NCBI GenBank assembly: GCA_958430865.1
Contig: CAUDNR010004264.1
Span: 29,116 to 56,461, forward strand
Source of the DNA: Entrophospora sp. SA101
Lineage: Eukaryota; Glomeromycota; Glomeromycetes; Entrophosporales; Entrophosporaceae
DNA length: 27,346 nucleotides
Reading direction: 5' to 3'
Shown here: positions 1 to 10,596 of the stretch, one piece after another
Position numbering within the stretch: position 1 is the first letter of the stretch
How the letters are laid out: the number at the start of each line of letters is the position of its first letter
Notes under the pieces: model-generated
What the model was told of the DNA's origin: nothing
What the model saw: the letters and a program-made list of their open reading frames with translations, nothing else
Database searches by the model: none
Program-made: the position numbers and the translations under genes

Positions 1-1045
1 TTGGCAAAAATTTGTAACAGGGAAATATGTCTTTTCTTAATTACTTCGCCTCAAAACTTTCGGGACGGACCCAATGTTCTTTATATATGTGTTTCCGTAT
101 ATAGATAGATAATTAAAATTTATGGGCAATAACTCGTGGAATAATAAGTGGCTTTGGTGATCACGTTAATACTTTTTTTCATAATCGACAACTTATCAGT
201 CCTCAGACATGCCCGAGTTATAAAATATTAACTAAAATTTGTAGATGATAATAACTCGTAGAATAATAAATGGCTTTGGTGACCACGTTAACGCTAATAA
301 ATACCTCGGTGACTGTTATCAAAAAAAAAAAAAGATTTATGAGAAGTATTAGTTTGAAGCAGTCTCTAATTGATTGTATCGATGATGACAAAACAATGAC
401 AACAACAAAGAAGAAGAATGTGTTTATTATATTGCCCTTTAGGACTCTAGCATTTCCTATATGACTCAAAATTTGCTAACTAATACTAATCATATTTGGG
501 AATTTTGTTAAAAACAAGTTTATAACCGATTATTTATGAAAGTATAAGCATTACATACATATTATAGAAAAAACCTCCGCAATATTATCAGTCTCTTAAA
601 TTATATATAGAGCAGCAAAGAAAGGTTTACTTTAGTCATCTAAAAGAATTTCTTTATTATCTAAATCTGCTATTTATATAAACAGATGGCATTATGGAAT
701 GAAGACATGCTTATGTATTGTTAATTATGCATAGTTATTTAGCATATATTGTGATTTTTGTTAATATAAATTATAGAGATTTATAATACAAAGAAAATTT
801 GAAAAACTAAGCGCGAGAATGATTCTATTAAATACATCATCAATAAAACTGTGTAATAATCTTTAGGACGTTCTTTGCTTATTCATCATTATTTTAATAA
901 TAACAATAGCTTGAGAATTGATGTATGCTTTTTAAAATTTTCTTTTGATGACTACTAGATGCAATATAACAGTTTGTAGATTTATTTATTTGAATAATTT
1001 AATGATCAAGCAAATATATATATAATCAATCTTTAAATAAACTAG
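1..1045. other. Non-coding AT-rich stretch with one direct repeat
   Basis: I see no supportable gene. A segment of about 60 bases occurs twice in direct orientation, at about 111-173 and 229-293. Both copies share AATAACTCGT, GAATAATAA and TGGCTTTGGTGA, with scattered substitutions. They lie about 120 bases apart and look like an old tandem duplication. The short open frames here on both strands are low-complexity and contain no recognisable protein motif. Confidence 0.5.
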
Positions 1046-1047
1046 CA

Positions 1048-1893
1048 CAGCGCGAGTCATCTAAAACCGACCACTTTTGTCGATAAGCGGCAAAATTTCA
1101 AAATATTACTTGAAATAATACGATGATGTTTGTATTTTTTTAAGGCATATTCAGCTTGTTTTTCATCTAATCCTTGTCTATAACATTCTATATATTTAAA
1201 AGATTTACTTGCAAATTTTCTAATTTTTTCAAGAGAAACTGCATCCAAAGCTTCGGAAACAATTTTTTGTAAACCACTCCATGAAGTCACCTAGTTCGTG
1301 TGCATTTTCCAAGCAGCCAGAACGACGTGCAGAAGGCTTATAATTATTTATTCCATTTTGAAGGACTTTCACAAAATAGCTGCAATTAGAATCTAAATCT
1401 GTATCCCATCAACTTACTTCACTATCACTATCACTATCGCTATTTGATTCATCATCATTTTCATTAATTGATTCGTTACTTGATTCATTATCATTATCAT
1501 TAATTGATCCATCATCACTGTTGTTAATTGATTCATTATCTTCATTATCTTCGTTATCATTTTCATTTATTATGAAGAACAACTTTCGAAAAGTCTTTTT
1601 TCTTAAAGACAAATTTTTTAAATGTTTTTGCCTTTTTGTAAGTGGTGGCATACTCAATAAGAAGAAATGAACAATTGGCAAGCTTGTTAATGGTTCGTCC
1701 TTTATCAATTAGATGGTCACTCAAATTAAAATTTTAATTATAGTTGTTCAACCCCAAAACTTTTCATAGAATTATTCTTTGCCATTTACTATATAAAACC
1801 ATGAAGAGTTTGAACCCAAAAGTGCTCTTTGTGTCCACGTGATAGGCTTCAAAAATACCGCACAAAATTGGCCGGTTTTAGATGACTCGAGCT
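1048..1893. mobile_element. Degenerate DNA transposon with ~30-bp terminal inverted repeats
   Basis: The left end (about 1048-1080) and right end (about 1861-1893) are inverted copies of one terminus. Both carry CAGC, one variable base, then CGAGTCATCTAAAACCG, followed by a CCA/TTTTGT stretch with a few mismatches. The termini enclose about 850 bp that hold a broken coding sequence on the - strand. The flanks show no convincing target-site duplication, so I cannot assign a superfamily. The small size and broken gene argue for a dead, internally deleted element. Confidence 0.7.
1057..1651 (-). pseudogene. Broken transposon-encoded protein: acidic N-terminal region plus basic helical segment
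   Basis: The reading frame starts at 1651 with MPPLTKRQKHLKNLSLRKK, passes through a long Asn/Asp/Glu/Ser stretch (about 1409-1570 on the + strand) and meets a TGA stop after DSDSDSEVS. The same frame then continues as a plausible coding sequence (WDTDLDSNCSYFVKVL and further). After a frameshift near 1270 it continues as KIVSEALDAVSLEKIRKFAS and a segment with YRQGLDEKQAEYALKKYKHH. The last residues run into the right-hand terminal inverted repeat of the enclosing element. Acidic tracts and an 'AEYAVKKYKSHR'-like helix are familiar to me from transposon-encoded proteins of Rhizophagus-type genomes, but I see no DDE catalytic residues. I therefore call it transposon-associated with moderate confidence and claim no catalytic function. 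It is dead here because of one stop and one frameshift. Confidence 0.5.
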
Positions 1894-1989
1894 GTACAAA
1901 GATCTTTTTTTTGATTTGCGTTCAAAAATTCGGGGAGGGAAGTTTTACAAAAATGTTATCTATTATATCCTCAGCTGTATTTATCAAGA

Positions 1990-2400
1990 GTGTAAGTTGG
2001 AGAGAAGGTCTATACAGGAATTGCTTATAGTGTAATAGACAATGATAATGTTGAGACCACGTTGTAAACAAATGAAATCGTCATTAAAATAAACCGCTAA
2101 TTTTGAAATTAACTGTGTATGTGCCTCAAGGTATAAATTCCCCATTGCAGAACGTTTTTACTTTGACAATTCATAAGACCCAAAACCTAACATTACCACA
2201 TGTGACTCTAACAGTAGATGAAAATGTGTTTGCACCAAATCAGATCTGAGCAGGGCTCCTCCTTGGGATTTGTTAGATCTCTTTCATTGATTTTAGTAGC
2301 AGTAGATAAGGACGTTGTAGCTGAATATAGAGGTTGAATTCTTTACCATAATGGCCCAAAAGAAATGTCTTTTGACCTTATCTCATGTAATCACATGTAA
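1990..2400 (+). pseudogene. PIF1-like helicase C-terminal remnant
   Basis: Interrupted + strand frames resemble the C-terminal helicase core of PIF1/RecD-like DNA helicases. GIAYSVIDNDNVET (about 2020-2060) matches the strand before the last motifs. INSPLQNVFTLTIHKTQNLT is a decayed form of the 'R.QFPL.LAFAMTIHKSQG' motif, and LPHVTLTVDENVFAPNQI corresponds to the following 'V.....FSHGQ' block. Beyond a stop come RAPPWDLLDLFH (compare 'ALSRA.SWD.LDL') and VDKDVVAEYRG. PIF1 helicases unwind DNA 5' to 3' using ATP. The N-terminal Walker motifs are absent from the window. Stops and frameshifts occur throughout, so this is a fossil. A similar fragment lies at 15650-15930. These could derive from a cellular PIF1 family or from a Helitron Rep-helicase, and the fragment does not decide between them. 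Confidence 0.65.
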
Positions 2401-2406
2401 CCATAC

Positions 2407-2852
2407 TTGCCAATGACTAAGCATCGAGCAGAGCAAGCTCCTAAGACCAAGAACTGGATTAAAGCTCTTGAAGTATTTCGTGCTAATGATATTTCTAAAG
2501 AGGGGTTTTTTAATAAATTTGAACCACATCATATGCTTTTTCCTAGAACTTTACTTTTACAACACTATTTTTTTTCTGATAGGCAACAAATATTAAATTT
2601 ATTACTATCAAGGATTTTTAAAATTGAAATCAGCACTCAAAACCTAACTTTGTTTTTTGCAAGTTGGATTGATAGAAAAAGTCTACAATACACCTTATTC
2701 GAGTAAGTCAAATATGGATTTAAACTTCTATATTGTAGTAGTAGAGATGGTTTAAATTCAGCTACATTTATCAAAAAGGTGATGATAACAACAAAACTCT
2801 TGTAGTTGGCAAAATACAAAATTCAGAGCAAATAGTCAGCGGTCATGAATGT
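2407..2852 (+). pseudogene. TLDc-domain protein remnant
   Basis: A 99-codon open frame (2407-2703) ends in a segment containing FASWIDRKSLQYT, which resembles the linker just before the TLDc domain in the large BTB/TLDc families of arbuscular mycorrhizal fungi. After a stop the sequence continues as YGFKLLYCSSRDGLNSATF (from 2713), a good match to the 'Y.F.LLYRGSRDG.....FH..CD' start of TLDc. A frameshift follows and the domain continues as KGDDNNKTLVVGKIQNSEQI (to about 2840), matching 'CDNKG.T...IK...S..I.GGYNP'. TLDc domains are linked to oxidation resistance and V-ATPase binding. The domain is incomplete and no further part is clear after 2852. The first about 60 residues of the open frame are not recognised and may belong to another gene. 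Confidence 0.6.
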
Positions 2853-3124
2853 CTATCACACGACACAAATCATGAACGACCAAAAACAGTTTGCAACATC
2901 AAGGAATTCCAGGATTTTTAGATGCAGTAAATGGTACATTTTGATTCATGTTGATTTTTATAGACAAAAATGATGAATTTGATCAAAAAACTACTTACAT
3001 CACAACAACATATTACTTCCCGAATAACCAATTTTACATAATAACCACCATAATAACAATCTTATTCTTGCAAGCTCTTTTACAACAGTAAAATCTTTAT
3101 TGCAAAAGACAAGGTATATATATT

Positions 3125-3296
3125 CATGTTATTTCTGATTTATATAATCATTTTCTATTAAGCTCTTACTCAATCAATGCCCTTCCATCAACTAAACTTG
3201 ACTATTCAAAATTTCTTTCCAAATCTTTGTCTCAAACAAATATTTCCTTGATTAATTCTGATCAATTAGATGATACATCTGACCAATCAGCTAATA
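3125..3296 (+). pseudogene. Unrecognised coding-like fragment ending at a transposable element
   Basis: A stop-free + strand frame reads through HVISDLYNHFLLSSYSINAL, LPSTKLDYSKFLSKSLSQTN and ISLINSDQLDDTSDQSANT, then hits the boundary of the TTTCGTCGAC-iteron element. Its composition is less monotonous than the surrounding AT-rich DNA, which suggests former coding sequence. I do not recognise a family. No start codon or splice signal can be chosen with confidence. Confidence 0.3.
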
Positions 3297-3918
3297 CGTA
3301 AACGCGTCCGATCGCGTTTACTTCATTGACAATCACTTCATCGACAGTCATTTCGTCAACATACATTTCGTCGACAATCGTTTTGTCGACAGTTCATTTT
3401 GTCAACAAACACTTCACCGACAGTTAGTTTACATATGATGATAGTGATGGTGATGATATTGTCATTGACTATTTTGATGATTATAATAATTGATGATAAT
3501 TATTGTTTTTAATAGTGTGAATCAAATTAACAATATGCTAATGAATCAAACTCGGGAAATATTTATTTTTCTGATGATGATTCTTTTCAAGATGCATGAA
3601 ATTCGGTCATTAATATGCTTGCAAACTAATTAGTATCCAAATTTTCTTTTTATCTAAATTTCCTGATGCTTCTGAAATCATGATTCCTAGATTCAATCAG
3701 GATTAACAACTAAACAAATTATATTAATAGTTATAATCAATGCGTATGCTACGCTAAAATTATATGATTGAAAATTGAAAAATTAACCATGCTGTATGAA
3801 TGTTGCACTAAAATCATAGAATTAGAAAATTTCTAATTTGCACACAATTAATATTAACATGAACCATCGACGAGATGATTGTCGACGAAGTGATTGTCAA
3901 TGAAATGAATCAGACCCC
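3297..3918. mobile_element. Iteron-ended DNA element, copy 1 (Pack-MULE-like)
   Basis: The left arm (about 3313-3424) carries about seven ~15-bp iterons of the type ATTTCGTCGACARTC. The right arm (about 3863-3918) carries about three of the same iterons in inverted orientation and ends in AATGAATCAGACCCC. That right terminus matches the left terminus of the element at 26581, inverted. The left end (CGATCGCGTTTACTTC, from 3309) matches the opposite terminus of that second copy (CGGTCGCATTTACTTA). CTAATA occurs at 3291-3296 and 3919-3924 and may be a target-site duplication; if so, the left end includes an extra palindromic segment (3298-3321). The interior (about 3430-3860) is unlike the interior of copy 2 and contains Asp-rich coding-like pieces such as YDDSDGDDIVIDYFDDY. 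Many CpG positions of the iterons are changed to TG or CA, so this is the older copy. Confidence 0.65.
3298..3321. repeat. Perfect 9-bp stem, 6-nt loop palindrome at element end
   Basis: GTAAACGCG (3298-3306), loop TCCGAT, then CGCGTTTAC (3313-3321) form a perfect GC-containing hairpin. It sits on the left boundary of the iteron element, in DNA that is otherwise very AT-rich. It may come from an end-joining or hairpin-processing event at excision or insertion. Confidence 0.6.
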
Positions 3919-4199
3919 CTAATAATTTACCTATTACATAATGCAATATACTGGTTTTACCTCAGATTTATGACAGCAGCAACATTGTGCGAACTGTAAA
4001 CAGGAGTCCCAGCCCTTGCTACTACAAATCCACATAATGAGCCGACTTACTCAACTGAGATAGTGGGGTCAAAGACCATCTAATCCTTCTATCATTGTTT
4101 TCAGTGAGCACGCATTATTATTATGAAATGAATGAATAAAATGAAATAATTATGTTTGGGAACGCTTCCTGCCTGAATATACCAATTTCTCTTGTAACG

Positions 4200-5760
4200 A
4201 TTGCCATTATTTGAATTCAAATAGATAAAGCCATGGCGGATGTTACGTGAAGCATTAATGTCTTGATTTCACAAAGTTGTGCGCGTATTCATACACGTCA
4301 CAAGTTGCCAACATTCTCCACTTGTCCATCACAGCGGGAACAGATAATAGAAGTTCTGAATTCATCATATGTCCTAGCTCGATATGCTTTTTAAGTTGCA
4401 AAAACAGCCCTTTTTTAGGTCCAGATGAATTTCCATGGTTACTGAATGAGAAAATCCATCTTCATATGCTACAACTGTTCTTGGAAATTCACCAGTTATT
4501 CTTGCAACAATTTCATGATAAGCCTTCTGCTTTTTAATTTATGATTTGAAACGAAGATTGTGCCAGCGCCTAGTAACATGAAATTCAAGCAGTGTTGGAA
4601 GATGCTCAAGAAAATAATGCAGATATTCTCTATATTGAACAACTGAAGTTGGAAGAACTAAATATCAGTTTATCTTATATCAATTTGACTAACCTCATTG
4701 TTTTTTTTTACTGTACAGTTTTCTTTATACAGCTCTCAATTTTCTTCCTTCTTCTTGTGAAGCCCACTAGTTATTCCTTTGTGCTACATTTAATGGATTG
4801 ATTTCTATTCACCTCATACGAAGTAACAAATAATGTTTTTCTTCTTGGGTCCAGCTGTCACTAGGTTGGATGTCTAATTAATGATAATTCCCATCTTGAT
4901 CAAAACCATAGTCATTCACACTACCCTGCTGGATTCTTAGCTTTGCCACAAGGATCACACACTCACAGCATCCGTCATAATGCTAAGGCTAAATATTTGC
5001 CCCCCCCCCAATATTATCATTAGGTTGTGTAATCACCTTTGAAAAAAAAGAAAGGGTTTTACAAGTGAAGAAAACATTGCAGATCAAAATAAATACTCAT
5101 CTTATCAATATTAAATGCTAGTCTCCACCAATTTAAGGTATCATTTCCAAATTCTGCCATTGCTAGTCCATGCCTTCCTAAGTCAACAAAATCAATTGAA
5201 CAAAACCAATCAAAAAGAGCATTTGTTTGAATTGGTATATATCTGCTTTTGAAACTGGTGATAGGTGGAAGGTCAAGTAAGCGGAAGCCAGAACCAATCC
5301 TTCTTATTTGTTCTCTTGCTTGAGCATCCCTCTGTTGTTTTTCTCAAAGGCCTTGAATAGATATTTGATTAAAAAAATTTTTGGGTGGGTACAAAATTCT
5401 GATTGGCTAATTTGAATTTCACGCACAACATATCAAAGGAATGCAAATGTACCTATTATCATTACAAGGCCTGTCTCTAGGTCTACAGGGAGCATATATA
5501 ATGCCACGTACATGACTGATAAGTGGTGGAATTTTCTTGGCCCGATTGATGACAAACTAAGTAAAAAATTTTCTTGCGCAACCGTGGTCGTAATCTAACC
5601 TTAAAATTGGTACATTTGTTTTCAACACAATATATAATTAGTGCTTGTCCAAGTCGTGATGCTTTTGCTGTAATTCGGATTCTGCAAGAAAAGAATTAAA
5701 TCACATCTTCACAGTAGTCTCAACACGGCGGATGGTAGTGTCCTTAACTATACGTACATT
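4200..5760 (-). pseudogene. Fanzor/TnpB-like RNA-guided nuclease remnant
   Basis: Reading the - strand from about 5345: an N-terminal block with RIGSGFRLLDLPPITSF, YIPIQTNALFDW and NDTLNWWRLAFNIDK; a RuvC-I-like block LDPRRKTLFVTSYEVN (about 4853-4806) followed by SIKCSTKE and TRRRKK; VVAYEDGFSHS (about 4475-4443) and, after a frameshift, PKKGLFLQLKKH; then TYDEFRTSIICSRCDGQVEN (about 4372-4312), which is a DEFRTS strand plus the first CxxC of a zinc ribbon; and finally NQDINASRNI (about 4270-4241), the RuvC-III motif. This order (RuvC-I, central block, zinc ribbon, RuvC-III) is that of TnpB and its eukaryotic relatives, the Fanzor proteins, which cut DNA guided by an omega RNA. The usual DPG of RuvC-I reads DPR here, the second CxxC is not visible, there are several stops and frameshifts, and a C10 run lies at 5000-5009. 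Frames upstream of 5400 (LKTYAYRWANVRIVKDTTI) may be its N-terminus. The gene is dead. Confidence 0.68.
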
Positions 5761-6054
5761 TGCCCATCTATAGGCATAGGTTTTTAACTGAGGAAAGCTC
5801 ATTAATACAGCGAATGCTGTATTTCTAAAAATAACTATAATAGTGACAAATTAATAAATTGCAAACCAGTACAAATTTGTTCACCATATACCATTTTTGA
5901 GTAACGCTTGCTTGTAGTACGAAAAATATAAATATAAGATGTTATTTATTATACATAAAACTTGAAAGCTTTTTCCATCACCACTTGTTGTTATTGTTAC
6001 TACTACTACTTAAAACAAAAAAATAGAATTAAATAACGACTAAAAAAACAACAA

Positions 6055-6808
<754 letters not shown>

Positions 6809-7009
6809 ATATTTAATAAACATGGATTTAAAAAATACCAAAGATCACATTATTTATTCATATATAATAATTGCCATAAAATAAATTTTCTAACATAATT
6901 TCGAATCACTGATTTTGAAATAAATTGTCAAATGTTATATACACGATTGATGATAAAAATAATTTTTTTTTTTTTACAAAAACATCATTTTTGATAATCA
7001 TCCACGAAC

Positions 7010-8870
7010 AATGACTTCATTTAAAACTTTTGCGTAAAAGTTTGTGTCGTCTCACTTTTTATTCACAAGCTCGACAATCTTCTTCGGCTGTTTTCAATCA
7101 AGTAAATCAAAATAAAATGGTTAATGATATTGATTTTTTACTTTTATATTGTAAATCAATTAAAATCAAAAAATTTAAAAAAGAACACCGAAATTGTAAA
7201 TGTAAGGTTTGTTTGTATTTACCTTATTTAAAGTTACAGGTTATCATTATATATACATATATAAATATTTATTATTCATGGTTTAAATAAATAAATAGGC
7301 ATTTGCTCAAGTTAATTGGATAACATCAAGCCCTTCTTTTAAACAAATGGCTTTGGGATAAGCATTGTCATTTTACAACACTATCTATTCAAACTATTCA
7401 TTTATTTCATATTTATTACGTGAATGTGCCAAATATGATAGATTAGATTTGGCAGACACCAAATTTATTCATGATATTGACACTAGCCAACAAAAATATT
7501 TGTTGAAATTTTAGTAATTAATGTTTGCAATGTGCTATTAAAAATATATAATGAGAAAAGAATGCAAAATTAAGTAAGAAATTTTCATTACTAATATTCC
7601 AATTATATTCAATTTACAAATCTTCTTTTTTTAAAAACCATTATGAAGCAATGTATCAATATAATGTTATTTCAAACTCGATAACATATTCAATTATGAT
7701 TAGAGGTTTAAACTAATTGAAAAGTTGATAATTCGAGGGAATAAATTTGTTGAATTTACTTTTAAAATCTTTTTAATGAAACCAAATGTTCAAACATTCA
7801 TAATATTAATGCGAAATTGCAAAGAATTCGATGAGTTAGAAGTAAATATAGATTATACATATATCATAATTTACATATAGAGATTATCAAGAGTTGTTTG
7901 TTACTCATCAGACAAACATAACATTAACAAGACAATGTCAGTAAATTATAATTTAATCTCACAAGAGAAAAACACGTTATCAAAATGTTTTCTAAGAATA
8001 AATAGATTTTCAAAGGGGTGACTGCATAGGCGCCTACAATACACTTGTGGACAAATTTATCAGACATGGAGAAATAATTAAAGCAATATGAATTTTGGAA
8101 ATGGTGTGGCTAAAAATCTAGAACCTAAAAAAATTAATAGGGAATAAAACCCTACAAGAATATAATAATATTAACAATGATTATAATTCATATAATTTGG
8201 CTCAACATTCTTTGCATAATAGAATTAACAGAAAATGTATTTGGAATATATTAAATGAAATGTTCACCGGATCAAAAACCCCAAATAATATCAAAAAAAA
8301 ATGGTTAATTTTATAATTACAACATTAGGAAAGTTGAATGGTATTTTGGAATTATACAAATCAAGACCCCATTTAATTGATTATTTCTATACAAATAGAA
8401 ATAAAAACGAAAAACTCATTGCAAATATTTTTGCAGAACGTAAAAATCATATTATAATAGATGTTGAATTTTACAGTATTTTCATGAAAGCTATTTCAGT
8501 CTATCGTCTTAATCCTGAAACTTCATTGCATTTTTTGAATCTAATTCCACCCAATTTACATTAACCACAAAACATTTATTTTCAACTATAAATTCTACTA
8601 ATATTAAAAACATTTTTAAAAATCTTGTTATGCGTTAATACAAAAACAAGCAAATATAAATGAAGAATTTGGAATATTTATTTATAATATATTAGAAAAA
8701 GTTTTCAATATCTCTTAATAATGATAATAATAACAATAATAATACTATTTGTAGTATGGTGATTGAAAATTTTTTTAAAACTTCCAAAAGAACAAATTTT
8801 TTTATCAGCATCAAAGGATATAATATCCGAGATAATTAAAGTTCAGGAGGCTAGAGATTTAAATGAATGA
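7010..8870 (+). pseudogene. Pentatricopeptide-repeat (PPR) protein, decayed
   Basis: Successive + strand frames look like one former protein. MTSFKTFA (7010) is followed, after a frameshift, by RKSLCRLTFYSQARQSSS, an Arg/Ser-rich presequence typical of mitochondrial import. LLRECAKYDRLDLADTKFIH lies near 7415-7470, INVCNVLLKIYNEKRM near 7520-7565 and PNVQTFIILMRNCKEFDELE near 7785-7845. AYNTLVDKFIRHGEIIKAI (8033-8088), then ILEM, matches the 'YNTLI....R.G....A...F..M' PPR consensus well. An 87-codon open stretch (8301-8561) and NINEEFGIFIYNILEKVFNI and KEQIFLSASKDIISEI further on may be its C-terminal part. PPR proteins bind organelle RNA. Internal stops (taa at 7360, tga at 8089) and frame changes indicate a pseudogene, although some gaps could be introns. 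A specific orthologue cannot be named. Confidence 0.58.
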
Positions 8871-9982
8871 ATGTATAGAAATATTAAATATTAAATAATA
8901 TTTATTATTATGATAATATATTCAAAAATTTTCATATAATGCAAAAGGTCGATATTTATAAATTTTCCAATTATAATTTTTTTGTTCTTTTAAAAAACAA
9001 GGAGATGATGTCACATCATTATATTCATATTCATTAAAAATTTTGATTAATTTAATAATATTCCTAGATAGCAAAGACTGCTAAAACAGTTAATCTTCTT
9101 ATATTGACTTTACACAATAATCCAAATCCTTTGGAAATGGAGTATTCCAATAACTTCTAATATTAAAAATATGAGTACGAATTGTCATTACCTTTAATAA
9201 TAATAGCTCACGATGCAGTAAAAAAACCCCATGTCAATCAATATTTGTGAAAGTATAATTAACAAGTGGAATCTATGCTATCTTTGGAGTAACAGGCTCA
9301 CCGACTATATAGACTTCATCCATAAAAAATAAAACATTTAGAATTTGTAAACTCCTCTTCTTCCTCTTCGATTTATTCAACCTGTAGATTTTGTTAGCAG
9401 TAAATTAGATATAGCACATATCATTAATGAAAACTCCCTTTAATTAATAATAATTATATATATATATAATGAAATAGAGTAATAAATTAAATCTAGAACG
9501 CAAATTGAAATTCTTGAGAAAAGGGTTTCATTTGCATATATAAAAAGCTATGAAATGTCTAAAATTATTAATAATTGTTTATTAAAAACCTTACTTTAAT
9601 ATTATGAGTATTGCTTGATTAAATTTTATTTTTGATGATGTTTTTTATTCTTTGATGTTTGAAGAATTTTGTAAGTTAATAATTGTAATTATTTTTTTAA
9701 AAAATCAATGCAATTAATTGATATGCAAGCGCGTAATTTAATATTCCCAATCCTATCTATGATAATATCGGTAGGTGGTGTATGTTGAGATAGAGGAGAA
9801 CGATAAAAGTTTAGAAAAGATCTTCGTGTTACATACACGGTTCTCTCTTCTTTTTTGTCCCCAATTCATTAATTTCTCTCTCTATAACGAACAAAGACGG
9901 AAAGTTACATATGGTGACAGAAGATTCATTTGTATATGTGCTTTTTTTAAAGAATCCCACGAAATAAATAAATGGACCTTTC
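8871..9982. other. Mostly non-coding; scattered coding-like scraps
   Basis: No gene can be built. Short + strand scraps such as YELSLPLIIIAHDAVKKP (about 9175-9230) and IQPVDFVSSKLDIAHIINEN (about 9375-9435) are less biased than the background and may be remains of an old gene. A 79-codon open frame (9775-10011) lies in an unusually mixed-composition stretch but has no recognisable motif, and its 3' part overlaps the WD40 pseudogene on the other strand. Confidence 0.35.
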
Positions 9983-10596
9983 TTGTAGGCGCCAGACACA
10001 TTCACCGATCATGACATTCCAAACCTTGATGGTGCAATCGTAACTACCGCTAACTAAAGTATTTCCTACACCTGCTAAACACAAATAACCATGGATTATC
10101 ACTAAATTGAGTACTGTCAGATGGTAATGAAGACACAATGGGATAATATGATGGATCAGTTTCAAGATTAGGTAAACATCACACTTTCAGCGTAGAGTCT
10201 CTTGAGCCAGTGACAATTAAAGGAAGGTGGTTCATTTAGATTTGGATTAACAGTACTCATGTAAACTGTTTATAATTCAACACTGAAAATTTTATTTCAG
10301 ACTCAGATTATGATATAAATAGTGATAGAATGATCAATAGATGATGATGGTATTTGGCTTTACAATATGTAAATCGTTGGTTTCTGTCTCAAGAGAGCAT
10401 ATTGGATCTTTCAAAAGGTGTATACATTCATGTATTTCTAAGTCACAACATTGTTGCCATGGTCTTGGGATGATATGTACTTATGTCAACCATAAGACCC
10501 AATTTGTCATGTAAGATAACGACAGCAATAGGTCTCTTTATATGGATGATTGGTTGGAGATAGAAGAAATGATTTATCGCCAGAAGCATCAACATG
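9983..10596 (-). pseudogene. CDC4/Pop1-like F-box WD40 protein, decayed and internally inverted
   Basis: Cdc4/Pop1/Fbw7 proteins are substrate receptors of SCF ubiquitin ligases. In - strand order: HPYKETYCCRYL followed by HKYISSQDHGNNVVT (10596-10441), matching the segment before the first blade ('GHGNNVVTCLQF'); then, after an interruption, MSTVNPNLNEPP (about 10260-10225); PLIVTGSRDSTLKV and LPNLETDPSYYP (about 10224-10150); and LAGVGNTLVSGSYDCTIKVW and MIGECVWRLQ (10085-9983). The missing blade lies between the first two parts on the opposite strand (10267-10440). Stops fall where Arg, Trp or Gln codons are expected: TGA twice in the first part and TGA after STLKV. The F-box is not recognisable. 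Ser/Thr/Asn-rich scraps such as STTHDDPEVDGPSTGRSTTY (about 11160-11095) may be its disordered N-terminus. Orthology to Cdc4/Pop1 rests on the blade sequences and spacing. Confidence 0.72.
10267..10440 (+). pseudogene. Inverted WD40 blade of the CDC4/Pop1-like pseudogene
   Basis: This segment reads as WD40 sequence on the + strand although both flanks of the same protein read on the - strand. It starts with TGT TTA TAA TTC, i.e. CL-stop-F followed by NTENFISDSDYDINSDRM (compare 'CLQFD..KI.SGSDD..INIYD...G'). It continues with DGIW and ALQYV (compare 'GHDGGVWALQYV') and ends with ILDLSKGVYIHVFL (compare 'VWDLSKGVCTHVFRGH'). These are exactly the residues expected between HGNNVVT and the STV/NPNLNEPP region. 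The 174-bp length equals 58 codons. CAA-to-TAA explains the first stop. Confidence 0.7.

Noticed and set aside
4277..4801. + strand open frames of 86 and 69 codons
   Set aside because: They are antisense to the Fanzor-like motifs, which are ordered and family-specific on the - strand.
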